This document shows positions 1 to 8,716 of a stretch of DNA of 64,000 nucleotides, in pieces; positions within the stretch are counted from its first letter, which is position 1, and each line of letters starts with the position of its first letter. The stretch is from Paracoccaceae bacterium (GTDB taxonomy: Bacteria; Pseudomonadota; Alphaproteobacteria; Rhodobacterales; Rhodobacteraceae). A program made the translations under genes and the position numbers. The notes below the pieces were generated by a model that saw only the letters and a program-made list of their open reading frames with translations, had not been told where the DNA came from and did not search any database. The stretch spans positions 1-64,000 of the forward strand of contig JAGWVA010000012.1 of NCBI GenBank assembly GCA_028875855.1, written 5' to 3'.

Positions 1-288
1 GCGGCGGCGAATGCGGACCTCTGCATCGTCACGGACGACAATCCGCGCAGCGAAGACCCCGCCACGATCCGTGCGGCCATCCTCGCTGCCTGCCCCGGCG
101 CGCAGGAGGTGGGCGACCGGGCCGAAGCGATCCTGCGCGGCGTGGCGGCGCTTGGCCCGGGCGATGCGCTGCTGATCGCGGGCAAGGGGCATGAAAGCGG
201 GCAGACCGTTGCGGGCGTCGTCTATCCGTTCGACGACGTCGAACAGGCGAGCCTCGCGGTCGCCGCGCTGGATGGAGGACGGGCATGA
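1..288 (+). CDS. murE: UDP-N-acetylmuramyl-tripeptide synthetase MurE, C-terminal end (5' truncated by window)
   Basis: Only the last 95 residues are present; the frame is open from base 1. MurE is the cytoplasmic ligase that adds the third residue (meso-diaminopimelate in Gram-negatives) to UDP-MurNAc-L-Ala-D-Glu. The fragment carries the DAP-recognition motif DNPRSEDP near fragment residues 14-21 and the conserved AGKGHE stretch near residues 60-65. The stop TGA (286-288) overlaps the murF start in an ATGA junction, typical of translationally coupled dcw genes. The identification is firm; the N-terminal and ATP-binding domains lie upstream of the window. Confidence 0.96.
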   Translation, partial: AAANADLCIVTDDNPRSEDPATIRAAILAACPGAQEVGDRAEAILRGVAALGPGDALLIAGKGHESGQTVAGVVYPFDDVEQASLAVAALDGGRA

Positions 289-1733
289 CCGCGCTATGGA
301 CATCCGAAGACGCCGTCGCGGCCACGGGCGGCCGCGCGACCAAGGCCTTTTCGGCCACGGGCGTTTCCATCGACACGCGCACGCTGCAACCGGGCGATCT
401 GTTCGTGGCGCTGAAAGACGTGCGGGACGGGCACGATTTCGTGGCGCAGGCGCTGGCGAAGGGGGCGGCCGCCGCGCTTGTGTCCCGCGTGCCGGAGGGG
501 GTGGATGACGGGGCGCCGCTGCTGATCGTGCCCGACGTCCTCGACGCGCTTGGCCGTCTGGGCGCCGCTGCGCGGGCCCGGACCAAGGCGAAGGTCGTCG
601 GGGTGACCGGCTCGGTCGGCAAGACCTCGACCAAGGAGATGCTGCGGGCCGTCCTTGGCGGACAGGGGCGCGTCCATGCGGCGGAAGCAAGCTACAACAA
701 CCATTGGGGCGTGCCGCTGACGCTCGCGCGGATGCCCGCCGGGACCGACTTTGCCGTGATCGAGATCGGCATGAACCATCCCGGCGAGATCGCCCCGCTC
801 GCGCGGCTCGCGCGGCTGGACGTGGCCATGGTCACCACCGTGGGCATGGCGCATCTGGAAGCCTTCGGCAGCATCGAGGGGATCGCGGTCGAGAAGGCAT
901 CCATCGTCGAGGGGCTGGAGCCGGGCGGGGTCGCGGTGCTCAATGGCGATCTGCCGGTGACGTCGATCCTGACGGCGGCGGCGGACAAGGTGGGCGCGCG
1001 CATCGTCACCTTCGGCGAGACGGCGCAGGCGAACTTCCGCATGACGGACGCTCAGGTTGCGCGCGACACGACGGTCGTGCGCGCGCTGGCGAAGGGGCAG
1101 CCGCTTTTGTTCAAGGTCCGCTCTGCCGGGCGCCATTTCGCCTTGAACGCGGTGGGGGTGCTGGCGGTCTGCGACGCCCTTGGCTGCGACCTCGTGCTTG
1201 CCGCGACCGACCTTGGCCACTGGGAGCCGCCGCAGGGCCGAGGCGCGCGCGAACGCATCGAGCTGGACGCGGTGGCCGAGGGCATGGCCTTCGACCTGAT
1301 CGACGATGCCTTCAACGCGAATCCGGATTCGGTCGCCGCAGCGCTCGAGGTGCTGGGCGGGGCGGACCCCGTCCACGGGGTCGGCCGCGTGGCCGAGGGA
1401 CGGCGGATCGCGATCCTTGGCGACATGCTGGAACTCGGCGCGGATGAACTCGCGCTGCATCGGGCCATCGCCGATCATCCCGCGCTTTCGAAAGTCGCGC
1501 AAATCCATTGCGTTGGCCCCCGCATGCGGGCGCTGTGGGAGGTGCTGCCGCGCCGCCAGCGGGGCCTCTGGCGTGAAACCGCCGCCGAGATGGAGGGCGA
1601 GGCGCGTCACCTTGTTGACGCCGGCGATGTCGTGTTGGTGAAGGGCTCCAAGGGGTCGAAGGTCAGCCTCGTGGTTGACGCGCTGAGGAAATTGGGGCAA
1701 TCGGCCGCACTTCAGGGCCGGAGGGCGACATAG
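285..1733 (+). CDS. murF: UDP-N-acetylmuramoyl-tripeptide--D-alanyl-D-alanine ligase MurF
   Basis: 482 aa, normal family length. MurF adds D-Ala-D-Ala to complete the UDP-MurNAc-pentapeptide in the cytoplasm. The Mur-ligase P-loop [13 protein letters not shown] lies at residues 106-118, followed by [10 protein letters not shown] and the catalytic-domain [10 protein letters not shown] motif; [10 protein letters not shown] marks the C-terminal part. The start overlaps the murE stop (ATGA), and the stop TAG at 1731-1733 abuts the mraY ATG with no gap, so murE-murF-mraY are very likely one operon. Confidence 0.97.
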   Translation: MTALWTSEDAVAATGGRATKAFSATGVSIDTRTLQPGDLFVALKDVRDGHDFVAQALAKGAAAALVSRVPEGVDDGAPLLIVPDVLDALGRLGAAARARTKAKVVGVTGSVGKTSTKEMLRAVLGGQGRVHAAEASYNNHWGVPLTLARMPAGTDFAVIEIGMNHPGEIAPLARLARLDVAMVTTVGMAHLEAFGSIEGIAVEKASIVEGLEPGGVAVLNGDLPVTSILTAAADKVGARIVTFGETAQANFRMTDAQVARDTTVVRALAKGQPLLFKVRSAGRHFALNAVGVLAVCDALGCDLVLAATDLGHWEPPQGRGARERIELDAVAEGMAFDLIDDAFNANPDSVAAALEVLGGADPVHGVGRVAEGRRIAILGDMLELGADELALHRAIADHPALSKVAQIHCVGPRMRALWEVLPRRQRGLWRETAAEMEGEARHLVDAGDVVLVKGSKGSKVSLVVDALRKLGQSAALQGRRAT

Positions 1734-2816
1734 ATGCTGTATTGGCTGAGCCAGTTCTCGCACGGCGGGGGGGTGCTGAACCTTTTCCGCTACATCACCT
1801 TCCGGGCTGGCGGGGCCTTCTTCACGGCGCTGATCTTCGGGTTCATCTTCGGCCGGCCGCTGATCAATTTCCTGCGGATGCGCCAGAAGAAGGGACAGCC
1901 GATCCGCGACGACGGGCCGCAGACCCATTTCGCCAAGGCCGGAACGCCGACCATGGGCGGGATGCTGATCCTTGGGGCGCTGACGGTGGCGACGCTTCTC
2001 TGGGCGCGTCTCGACAATGTCTGGGTCTGGCTCACGCTCGGGGTGACGCTCGGCTTCGGCGCGATCGGTTTCGCCGACGACTGGAAGAAGGTGACCAAGC
2101 AGAACACCAAGGGCGTCTCGAGCCGGGTGCGCTTTCTTCTCGGCCTTCTGATCGCCGCGGTGGCGAGCTACGTCGCAACGCAGGCGCAGCCCATGGCGCT
2201 GACCAACACGCTGGCGGTGCCCTTCTTCAAGAACGTGCTGATCCACCTGGGGCTTTTCTTCATCCCCTTCGCGATGGTCGTGATCGTGGGCGCGGCCAAT
2301 GCCGTGAACCTGACCGACGGCCTTGATGGGCTGGCGATCATGCCGGTGATGATCGCCGCGGCCACCCTGGGGATCATCTCCTACGTCGTCGGCAACTATA
2401 ACTATGCCGGCTACCTCGACCTGCATTTCGTGCCCGGAACGGGGGAATTGCTGATCTTCGTCGCGGCGCTGATCGGTGGAGGGCTTGGTTTCCTGTGGTA
2501 CAACGCCCCGCCCGCGGCGGTGTTCATGGGCGACACCGGCTCGCTCGCGCTGGGTGGCGCGCTGGGCATGATCGCCGTGGTCATCAAGCACGAGATCGTG
2601 CTGGCCATCGTCGGCGGCCTCTTCGTGGTCGAGGCGCTGAGCGTGATCATCCAGGTCGCCTATTTCAAGCGCACCGGCAAACGCGTCTTCCTGATGGCGC
2701 CGATCCACCACCATTTCGAGAAGAAGGGCTGGGCCGAGCCGCAGATCGTGATCCGCTTCTGGATCATCTCACTGGTTCTGGCGCTGATCGGGCTTGCCAC
2801 GCTGAAGGTGCGCTGA
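1734..2816 (+). CDS. mraY: Phospho-N-acetylmuramoyl-pentapeptide-transferase MraY
   Basis: 360 aa polytopic inner-membrane protein making lipid I from UDP-MurNAc-pentapeptide and undecaprenyl phosphate. Seen in sequence: the Asp-Asp pair of the polyprenyl-phosphate/Mg site (FADDWKK, D115-D116), NLTDGLDG at 192-199, and the cytoplasmic HHH motif at about 325-327 ([10 protein letters not shown]). About ten hydrophobic segments alternate along the chain. It starts directly after the murF stop. A G/C hairpin with a conserved tail (see repeat at 2828) begins 12 nt after the stop and may terminate the transcript. Confidence 0.97.
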   Translation: MLYWLSQFSHGGGVLNLFRYITFRAGGAFFTALIFGFIFGRPLINFLRMRQKKGQPIRDDGPQTHFAKAGTPTMGGMLILGALTVATLLWARLDNVWVWLTLGVTLGFGAIGFADDWKKVTKQNTKGVSSRVRFLLGLLIAAVASYVATQAQPMALTNTLAVPFFKNVLIHLGLFFIPFAMVVIVGAANAVNLTDGLDGLAIMPVMIAAATLGIISYVVGNYNYAGYLDLHFVPGTGELLIFVAALIGGGLGFLWYNAPPAAVFMGDTGSLALGGALGMIAVVIKHEIVLAIVGGLFVVEALSVIIQVAYFKRTGKRVFLMAPIHHHFEKKGWAEPQIVIRFWIISLVLALIGLATLKVR

Positions 2817-2827
2817 GGCGGCCGGCG

Positions 2828-2876
2828 CCGGGGGCTGTGTGCCCCCGGACCCCCCAGGATATTTGTGCCAAAGTGA
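2828..2876 (+). repeat. Intergenic hairpin repeat, copy A
   Basis: An 8-bp stem CCGGGGGC/GCCCCCGG (2828-2835 with 2841-2848) encloses the loop TGTGT, followed by a C-run and the tail AGGATATTTGTGCCAAAGTGAA. The same arrangement recurs at 35702 and 40162 in the same orientation. Sitting 12 nt after the mraY stop, it could act as a terminator or mRNA 3'-end element, although the hairpin is not followed by a T-tract. Confidence 0.75.
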
Positions 2877-2960
2877 ATGAGGGCCACGGTGCCGCGGGAA
2901 GCGCTGGACTTTCCGCGGGCCGCGGCTCACCCTTGGGGTCTGAACCTGAGGAGCGGCATC

Positions 2961-3374
2961 TTGGCGGAGATCGTCGGACAGTGCCTGTGTGGCGCGGTGC
3001 ACTATCGCATCGATGCGACGCCTGTCTTTGCCGCCGCCTGCCATTGCCGGGATTGCCAGTATGTGTCGGGAGGCGCGGAGTCGAACGTGCTGATCGTGCC
3101 GGCCGCCGCGCTGCGGGTCGAAGGGCAGGTGCGGCGGTATGAGAGCCTTGCCGACAGCGGGGCGCGGGTCTGGCGCAGCTTCTGCCCGGACTGCGGGACG
3201 CCGCTTTTTGCGGGCAACGCCGATCACGGAGAGGTCGTGGCGGTGAAGGCGGGCAGCCTTGCCGATCCCGCGACGTTCCGCCGGCAGGCCCATATCTGGA
3301 CCGGCTCCGCCCCGCCGTGGCACCTCATGGAAGAGGACCTGCCCCGGTTTCCCGCCAATCCGCCGCTGGGCTGA
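2961..3374 (+). CDS. GFA/CENP-V-type zinc protein (Mss4-like fold)
   Basis: 137 aa from a TTG start at 2961, chosen because GAGGAG lies just upstream (2948-2953) and translation then begins at MAEIVGQCLCGAVHY, the family N-terminus; an upstream ATG at 2877 would start inside the intergenic repeat. Cysteine pairs match the glutathione-dependent formaldehyde-activating (GFA) family: CLCGAVHY near residue 8, CHCRDCQ near 28-34 and CPDCGTPLF near 75-83, expected to bind zinc. The substrate is unknown; most bacterial members lack a demonstrated activity. It interrupts the mraY-murD order and is probably a local insertion into the dcw cluster. Confidence 0.85.
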   Translation: MAEIVGQCLCGAVHYRIDATPVFAAACHCRDCQYVSGGAESNVLIVPAAALRVEGQVRRYESLADSGARVWRSFCPDCGTPLFAGNADHGEVVAVKAGSLADPATFRRQAHIWTGSAPPWHLMEEDLPRFPANPPLG

Positions 3375-3437
3375 GGCGCCGCTTGCGGTTTGCCCGCGCG
3401 CCGGGGCATTGTGCCGCCGCTGACGAAGGGGGCTTTC

Positions 3438-4838
3438 ATGATTCCGGTGCGCGGATACGAAGGGCGGAAGGTTGCGGTTCTGGGGCTCGGCCGGTCGGGG
3501 CTTGCCACGGTGCGCGCGCTGCTGGCCGGGGGCGCTGAGACGCTTGCTTGGGACGACAGCCCCGAGGCGCGCGAGAAGGCCGAGGCCGCGGGGCTGACGC
3601 TGACCGATCTCACGCGCGAGCGGGCCTTCGAGGGGGTGGCCGGGCTGATCGTGTCGCCCGGCATTCCGCATCTTTACCCGGCGCCGCACAGGATCATCGC
3701 CCGCGCGCTGGAACTGGGCGTGCCGGTGGACAACGACATCGGCCTGTTCTTCCGGTCCTTCGCGACGCCGGACTGGGACCATTTCGACCAGATGCCGAAG
3801 GTCGTCGCGGTGACGGGGTCGAATGGCAAGTCCACCACCACGGCGCTGATCCACCACATCCTTCGGGAGGCGGGGCGGCCAACGCAGATGGCGGGCAACA
3901 TCGGCCGTGGCGTGCTTGACCTCGATCCCGCGCGGGAGGGAGAGGTCGTGGTGCTGGAACTGTCCTCTTACCAGAGCGAGCTGGCCCGCGCGCTGACGCC
4001 CGATGTGGCGGTGTTCACCAACCTCTCGCCCGATCATCTCGACCGGCACGGGGGTATGGGGGGGTATTTCGCGGCCAAGCGGCGGCTGTTCTCCGAAGGG
4101 GGGCCCGACCGCGCGGTGGTCGGCGTGGACGAGGTCGAGGGGCGCTTTCTGGCGAACCAGTTGGGCGAAGGGGCCGAGGACGACCGGGTGATCCGCATCT
4201 CGTCGGGCCAGAAGCTCGACCGGCACGGCTGGGCGGTCTTTGCGCGCAAGGGGTATCTGGCCGAATGGCGGCGGGGCAAGCAGGTCGCGTCGATCGATCT
4301 GCGCGCGGTGGGCGGGCTGCCGGGGGCGCATAACCACCAGAACGCCTGCGCGGCCTATGCGGCCGTGCGAACGCTGGGCCTTGCGCCCCGCCAGATCGAG
4401 GAGGCCTTCCACAGCTTCGAAGGTCTGCCGCACCGCAGCCAACTGGTGGGAGAGCGGGGCGGGGTGCGTTTTGTCAACGACTCCAAGGCCACCAACGTGG
4501 ACAGTGCCGCCAAGGCGTTGCAGGCCTTTCCGCGCATCCGCTGGATCGCGGGGGGGTTGGGAAAGGATGGCGGGCTGCACGGGATCGAGCCGCACCTGAC
4601 CGCGGTCGTGAAGGCCTACCTGATCGGCCATTCGGCGCGCGACTTCGCGTTGCAGATCGGCGAGACGCCGCATGAAATCTGCGAGACGATGGAGCGCGCG
4701 GTGGCGCAGGCGGCGGCCGAGGCGGAACCGGGCGACACGGTGCTGCTGGCCCCGGCCGCGGCGAGTTTCGACCAGTATCCGAACTTCGAGAAGCGTGGCG
4801 AGGATTTCACGGCAAGAGTGCGGGCATTGATCGGCTGA
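3438..4838 (+). CDS. murD: UDP-N-acetylmuramoylalanine--D-glutamate ligase MurD
   Basis: 466 aa. Cytoplasmic ligase adding D-Glu to UDP-MurNAc-L-Ala. The ATG at 3438 has GAAGGGGG just upstream and gives [21 protein letters not shown], with the nucleotide-binding GLGRSG of domain 1 at 16-21; an in-frame extension to 3390 has no better signal. P-loop GSNGKSTT at 127-134; [11 protein letters not shown] and the C-terminal domain NDSKATN motif are present. It is separated from mraY by the GFA gene and from ftsW by asd on the other strand. An 11-bp hairpin at 4987-5013 lies between its stop and the convergent asd gene. Confidence 0.97.
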   Translation: MIPVRGYEGRKVAVLGLGRSGLATVRALLAGGAETLAWDDSPEAREKAEAAGLTLTDLTRERAFEGVAGLIVSPGIPHLYPAPHRIIARALELGVPVDNDIGLFFRSFATPDWDHFDQMPKVVAVTGSNGKSTTTALIHHILREAGRPTQMAGNIGRGVLDLDPAREGEVVVLELSSYQSELARALTPDVAVFTNLSPDHLDRHGGMGGYFAAKRRLFSEGGPDRAVVGVDEVEGRFLANQLGEGAEDDRVIRISSGQKLDRHGWAVFARKGYLAEWRRGKQVASIDLRAVGGLPGAHNHQNACAAYAAVRTLGLAPRQIEEAFHSFEGLPHRSQLVGERGGVRFVNDSKATNVDSAAKALQAFPRIRWIAGGLGKDGGLHGIEPHLTAVVKAYLIGHSARDFALQIGETPHEICETMERAVAQAAAEAEPGDTVLLAPAAASFDQYPNFEKRGEDFTARVRALIG

Positions 4839-4986
4839 GCCCTGCGGCCCGGCGCGCGGGGGCTGGGCCAAACCGAGATTGGCGTGAGATGCCGCGCCGG
4901 GACACCCTTGGCCCGCCGATACCGGCGCGGGTGGGTCGAGCGCATGCCGCCGTGTCGTTCCGCCCGCCTCTGGCCGTCGGGGTCAA

Positions 4987-5013
4987 GCGCGGCGGTGGGT
5001 TGCACCGCCGCGC
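4987..5013. terminator. Bidirectional terminator hairpin between murD and asd
   Basis: Perfect 11-bp inverted repeat GCGCGGCGGTG/CACCGCCGCGC with loop GGTTG, 17 bp beyond the asd stop and about 150 bp beyond the murD stop in a convergent intergenic region. There is no T-tract on either side, so Rho-independence is not assured. The rest of 4839-5029 shows no gene. Confidence 0.65.
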
Positions 5014-5029
5014 CGGGGCCGGTCCTGTC

Positions 5030-6088
5030 TTAACCGTGCAGCAGCGCCTCGGCGATCTGCACGGCGTTCAACGCGGCCCCCTTCAGAAGCTGGTCGCCCG
5101 CCACGAACAGCGCCAGCGTCCGCCCCGACGGGTCGCCCAGATCGCGGCGCAGGCGGCCCACTAGCACCTCATCGCGGCCCGAGGCCTCGGACGGCATGGG
5201 GAAGTGGTTGGCGGCGCGGTCATCGACCAGCGTGATCCCGGGGGCGGCAGCCAGCAGGGCGCGGGCGTCCTCAACCGCCACGGGGCTGTCGAATTCCACG
5301 CTGGCGGCGATGGCATGCGCGCGCATGACGGGCACGCGGATGCAGGTGATCCCGATCGGCAGGTCGGGCGTGCCAAGGATGCGGCGGGTTTCCGCGATCA
5401 CCTTGGTTTCCTCGCCGTTGTAGCCGGTCTCGGGGTCCATCGCGGCGTTGTGGCTGAACAGGTTGAACGCATAGGGATGCGGCAGCACCTTCGGCGTGAA
5501 GCTCTCGCCCGCCAGCGCCGCGGCGGTGGCCTGACGCAGCTCTTCCATCGCCGCGGCGCCCGCGCCCGAGGCGGCCTGATAGGTGGCGGCCTGGATGCGG
5601 CGGATGGGGTGGGCGCGATGCAGCGGGGCCAGCGCCACCGTCAGGATCGCCGCCACGCAGTTCGGGTTGGCGATGATGCCGCCATGCCGGGCGAGGGCGG
5701 GGGCGTTCACCTCGGGCACCACCAAGGGCACGGTCTCGTCCATCCGGAAGGCCGATGAGTTGTCGATCACCGTCGCGCCCGCGGCCACCGCCAGCGGCGC
5801 GAACTGCCGCGAGACCGAGGCGCCCGCGGAAAACAGCGCGAAATCGACGCCGCGGAAGCTTGCCGGGCTGAGCGGCGCGATCTCGATCTCCTGGCCGCGG
5901 AAGGGCAGGCGGCGCCCGGCCGAGCGCGGCGAGGCCAGCAGGCGCAGATCGCCCACGGGGAAGCCGCGGCGCTCGAGGCAGCCGATCAGTTCCACCCCCA
6001 CAGCGCCGGTGGCGCCGACGATGGCAACGGTGGGCTGCGCCGGGTGACGGTCGCGGGCGGGGCGGGACAGGGCAAGGGTATCGGACAT
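5030..6088 (-). CDS. asd: Aspartate-semialdehyde dehydrogenase
   Basis: 352 aa. It reduces beta-aspartyl phosphate to aspartate semialdehyde with NADPH, the branch point to threonine/methionine and to lysine/diaminopimelate, and so supplies the DAP that MurE uses. NADP loop GATGAVG at 25-31; catalytic cysteine in NPNC (C144); SGAG motif after TYQAA. There is an N-terminal extension of about 18 residues before the Rossmann strand. The gene sits inside the dcw cluster on the opposite strand between murD and ftsW. The start is the ATG at 6086-6088, with a weak purine-rich site (GCAGAGAG) upstream. It has its own leader peptide and candidate attenuator at 6138-6253. Confidence 0.95.
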   Translation of the reverse strand: MSDTLALSRPARDRHPAQPTVAIVGATGAVGVELIGCLERRGFPVGDLRLLASPRSAGRRLPFRGQEIEIAPLSPASFRGVDFALFSAGASVSRQFAPLAVAAGATVIDNSSAFRMDETVPLVVPEVNAPALARHGGIIANPNCVAAILTVALAPLHRAHPIRRIQAATYQAASGAGAAAMEELRQATAAALAGESFTPKVLPHPYAFNLFSHNAAMDPETGYNGEETKVIAETRRILGTPDLPIGITCIRVPVMRAHAIAASVEFDSPVAVEDARALLAAAPGITLVDDRAANHFPMPSEASGRDEVLVGRLRRDLGDPSGRTLALFVAGDQLLKGAALNAVQIAEALLHG

Positions 6089-6137
6089 GGTTGCTCTCTG
6101 CTGGTTTGGGGAGAGAGCGGGGGGGTGTTCACCTGAT

Positions 6138-6218
6138 GGCCCCGTCCCTCTCGGGGGGGCCTCGGGGTCTGCCCGCTTCTACCGCGCGCGCCCGACAACC
6201 CCCGCCGAAGCGGTGGTT
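6138..6218 (-). promoter_or_regulatory. Candidate threonine attenuator hairpins upstream of asd
   Basis: Reading the minus strand, hairpin 1:2 pairs 6218-6210 with 6205-6197 around a UUCG tetraloop (8 of 9 pairs); its 5' arm contains the last two Thr codons of the leader peptide. Hairpin 3:4 pairs GGCCCC (6161-6156) with GGGGCC (6143-6138), extended by CCC/GGG around GAGA. The G-rich arm 2 (6203-6197) can instead pair with GACCCC at 6169-6164 or with the C-run of arm 3. This is the layout of a ribosome-stalling attenuator. The 3:4 hairpin is not followed by a U-run, so the termination mechanism is uncertain. Confidence 0.6.
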
Positions 6219-6253
6219 TTCGTCGTGCGTTTCGTGGTCGCGATCCGGGTCAT
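6179..6253 (-). CDS. Threonine-rich leader peptide of asd (24 aa)
   Basis: ATG at 6253-6251, stop TAG at 6181-6179, 24 codons. Thr occupies positions 2, 6, 7, 10, 11, 13 and 14 (7 of 24), with Ile4 and Val19-20; the pattern resembles the thr operon leader peptide of enterobacteria. No Shine-Dalgarno precedes it, and the -10 element ends only 6 nt before the ATG, so translation is probably leaderless, as known for trpL of Sinorhizobium. The stop is 90 nt before the asd start, and attenuator-like hairpins lie in and after the reading frame. Inferred role: sensing charged tRNA-Thr to control asd. Too short for usual gene callers. Confidence 0.7.
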   Translation of the reverse strand: MTRIATTKRTTKTTASAGVVGRAR

Positions 6254-6259
6254 GAGGCG

Positions 6260-6288
6260 GCGCTAGCTGGGCCGCACGGTCGCGTCAA
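6260..6288 (-). promoter_or_regulatory. asd leader promoter
   Basis: Minus strand: -35 TTGACG (6288-6283), 17-bp spacer, -10 TAGCGC (6265-6260). The predicted transcription start coincides with the A of the leader-peptide ATG (6253), giving a leaderless mRNA. The -35 is near consensus; the -10 is weak, as often in high-GC alphaproteobacteria. Confidence 0.55.
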
Positions 6289-6340
6289 GTCCCCGGCCGC
6301 CCCGTGCATGTCCTTGCGGGGGGGATTGACGCCAAAGTGC

Positions 6341-6361
6341 CACAACCGGGGCCGGATTGTG
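6341..6361. promoter_or_regulatory. Dyad upstream of ftsW
   Basis: CACAA-CCGG-GG-CCGG-A-TTGTG, an almost perfect palindrome with one unpaired base, lies 77 bp before the ftsW ATG and beside the asd promoter. It could be an operator for either gene or an mRNA hairpin. A TTGACG at 6326-6331 lies just upstream, but I see no convincing -10 at normal spacing. I see no gene in 6254-6437. Confidence 0.35.
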
Positions 6362-6437
6362 CTGGCCATGCTGCGGGGCTTGGGCTAGAGTTTGCAGGAG
6401 ATCCGGATAACCGGGCAGACAGGCAGAGCGATATCCG

Positions 6438-7601
6438 ATGACAGAGATGGTGTATGGCACCGTGCCCGTGCGTGCGGGCGAGCCGGTCCTTTCCCGCTGG
6501 TGGCGGACGGTTGACCGATGGTCGCTGGCCTGCGTGCTTCTGCTGTTCGGTCTGGGGCTTCTGCTGGGCCTTGCCGCCTCGGTCCCGCTCGCCTCGCGCA
6601 ACGGGCTTCCGCCGTTCCATTATGTCGATCGGCAGGCGTTCTTCGGCATCTTCTCGATGGCGGCGATGTTCCTGACCTCGCTCGTCTCGCCCGACCGGGT
6701 CCGGCGTATCGGCGTGGTCGGGTTTCTGCTGACCTTCGTTGCGCTCGCGCTGCTGCCCGTTTTCGGGTCGAGCTTCGGCAAGGGGGCGATCCGGTGGTAT
6801 TCGCTGGGCTTCACCTCGGTCCAGCCGTCCGAATTCGTCAAGCCCTGCTTCGTCGTGCTGTGCGGCTGGCTCATGGCCGCCAGCCAGGAGATCAACGGCC
6901 CGCCCGGCAAGCTTGCGTCCTTCGGGGTGACCATCGTCGTCGTGGGCTTTCTTGCGATGCAGCCGGATTTCGGCCAGTCGGCGCTGGTCTTGTTTGCCTG
7001 GGGCGTGATGTATTTCGTGGCGGGCGCCCCGATCGTGCTGCTGGCGGGCGTTGCCATGCTGGTCGGTGGCGGGTCGGTGCTGGCCTATAACTTCTCGGAC
7101 CACTTTGCCAAGCGGATCAACATGTTCATGTCCGCCGACCTCGATCCGCGCACGCAGGTGGGCTATGCCATCAACGCGATCCAGGAGGGCGGGTTCTTCG
7201 GGACCGGCGTGGGGCAGGGGCAGGTCAAGTGGCAGTTGCCCGATGCCCATACCGACTTCATCATCGCGGTGGCCGCCGAGGAATACGGAACCCTCATGGT
7301 GGTCTTCATCCTTGGGCTTTACACGACCATCCTCGTGCGGTCGCTGACCCGGCTGATGCGCGAACGCGATCCCTTCGTGCGCATCGCGGGCACCGGGCTT
7401 GCGTGCATCTTCGCGGTGCAGGCGCTGGTCAACATGTCGGTTGCCGTGCGCCTTCTGCCGGCAAAGGGCATGACGCTGCCCTTCATCAGCTACGGCGGGT
7501 CGTCGCTCATCGCGGCGGGGATCACGGTCGGGATGCTGCTTGCCCTCACGCGGACCCGGCCGCAGGGTGACATCGGCGAAATCTTCAAGCGGGGCCGGTA
7601 A
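6438..7601 (+). CDS. ftsW: Lipid II polymerase / cell-division SEDS protein FtsW
   Basis: 387 aa. Inner-membrane SEDS glycosyltransferase of the divisome that polymerises septal peptidoglycan with its partner FtsI. A cytoplasmic N-terminus of about 35 residues is followed by about ten membrane segments. SEDS hallmarks: [17 protein letters not shown] in the middle and [17 protein letters not shown] near the C-terminus. It is the first gene of the second dcw block; its stop TAA overlaps the murG ATG by one base. RodA has a similar fold, but the dcw context supports FtsW. Confidence 0.95.
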   Translation: MTEMVYGTVPVRAGEPVLSRWWRTVDRWSLACVLLLFGLGLLLGLAASVPLASRNGLPPFHYVDRQAFFGIFSMAAMFLTSLVSPDRVRRIGVVGFLLTFVALALLPVFGSSFGKGAIRWYSLGFTSVQPSEFVKPCFVVLCGWLMAASQEINGPPGKLASFGVTIVVVGFLAMQPDFGQSALVLFAWGVMYFVAGAPIVLLAGVAMLVGGGSVLAYNFSDHFAKRINMFMSADLDPRTQVGYAINAIQEGGFFGTGVGQGQVKWQLPDAHTDFIIAVAAEEYGTLMVVFILGLYTTILVRSLTRLMRERDPFVRIAGTGLACIFAVQALVNMSVAVRLLPAKGMTLPFISYGGSSLIAAGITVGMLLALTRTRPQGDIGEIFKRGR

Positions 7602-8716
7602 TGGCGGGCAGGGCGAAACAGGGCCGTCTGCTGCTGATCGCGGCCGGCGGGACCGGTGGGCATATGTTCCCCGCCCAGGCGCTGGCCGAGGCGATGGTGC
7701 GCCGCGGCTGGCGCGTGAAGCTTTCGACGGACGCCCGCGGCGCGCGCTACACCGGCGGCTTTCCCCATGTCGTGGCGGTCGAGCAGGTCGCCTCTGCCAC
7801 CTTCGCGCGGGGCGGGCTGCTGGCCAAGCTGGCGGCGCCGTTCCGCATCGCGGGGGGCGTGATCGGGGCGATCCTCGCCATGCTGCGCGACCGGCCGGCG
7901 GTCGTCGTGGGCTTTGGCGGCTATCCGACGATCCCGGCGCTGTCGGCGGCAACCGTCCTTGGCCTGCCGCGCATGATTCACGAACAGAACGGCGTGCTTG
8001 GCCGGGTCAACACCGCCTTTGCCCGGCGCGTCGATGCGATTGCCTGCGGCACCTGGCCCACGGCGCTGCCGCAGGGCGCCAAGGGCACGCATACCGGCAA
8101 TCCCGTCCGCGCCGCCGTTCTGGACCGGGCGGGCGCGGCCTATATCGCGCCGGGCGACTATCCGATGAGCTTGCTGGTCTTCGGCGGGAGCCAGGGCGCG
8201 CGCATCTTGTCCGACGTGGTGCCCGCGGCCGTCGCGGCACTTCCCGCAGGCCTGCGCCAGCATCTGCGCGTCGCCCAGCAGGCGCGCGAAGAAGACGTCG
8301 CGCGGGTCCGCGCGGCCTATGACGCCGCCGGCATCCGCGCCGAGGTGCAGCCCTTCTTCACCGACATTCCCCGCCGCCTGAGCGAGGCGCAGCTTGTCGT
8401 CTCGCGCGCGGGGGCATCGTCGGTCGCCGATATCAGCGTGATCGGCCGCCCGTCGATCCTTGTCCCCTTCGCCGCCGCGACGGGCGATCACCAGACCGCG
8501 AATGCCCGCGGGCTTGTCGATGCCGGTGCGGCGATCCTTATCCCCGAATCCGCGCTTGACCCCGCGAGCCTTGCCAAGCAGATCGAGACGGTGCTCAGCC
8601 AGCCCGTCGGAGCGAACCGCATGGCCGCCGCCGCGCTGAACTTCGGTCGCCCCGATGCGACCGAGCGGCTGGTCGAGATGGTCGAGCGCCTTGCAGAGAA
8701 AGACGCCGGAAAATGA
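7601..8716 (+). CDS. murG: UDP-GlcNAc:lipid I N-acetylglucosaminyltransferase MurG
   Basis: 371 aa GT28 glycosyltransferase on the cytoplasmic face of the inner membrane; it converts lipid I to lipid II. The GGTGGH motif of the N-terminal Rossmann domain is at residues 16-21, [11 protein letters not shown] follows, and GGSQGAR opens the C-terminal UDP-GlcNAc domain. The start shares its A with the ftsW stop (TAATG), and the end overlaps the murC start by four bases, indicating coupled translation. Confidence 0.97.
   Translation: MAGRAKQGRLLLIAAGGTGGHMFPAQALAEAMVRRGWRVKLSTDARGARYTGGFPHVVAVEQVASATFARGGLLAKLAAPFRIAGGVIGAILAMLRDRPAVVVGFGGYPTIPALSAATVLGLPRMIHEQNGVLGRVNTAFARRVDAIACGTWPTALPQGAKGTHTGNPVRAAVLDRAGAAYIAPGDYPMSLLVFGGSQGARILSDVVPAAVAALPAGLRQHLRVAQQAREEDVARVRAAYDAAGIRAEVQPFFTDIPRRLSEAQLVVSRAGASSVADISVIGRPSILVPFAAATGDHQTANARGLVDAGAAILIPESALDPASLAKQIETVLSQPVGANRMAAAALNFGRPDATERLVEMVERLAEKDAGK

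Noticed and set aside
294-2714. 806-codon open frame on the minus strand opposite murF-mraY
   Set aside because: It mirrors the codon structure of two certain genes, is rich in His/Arg/Asp/Gln as antisense frames are in GC-rich DNA, and contains no recognisable domain.
2769-4871. 700-codon minus-strand open frame opposite the GFA gene and murD
   Set aside because: Antisense shadow of murD; low-complexity composition and no motif.
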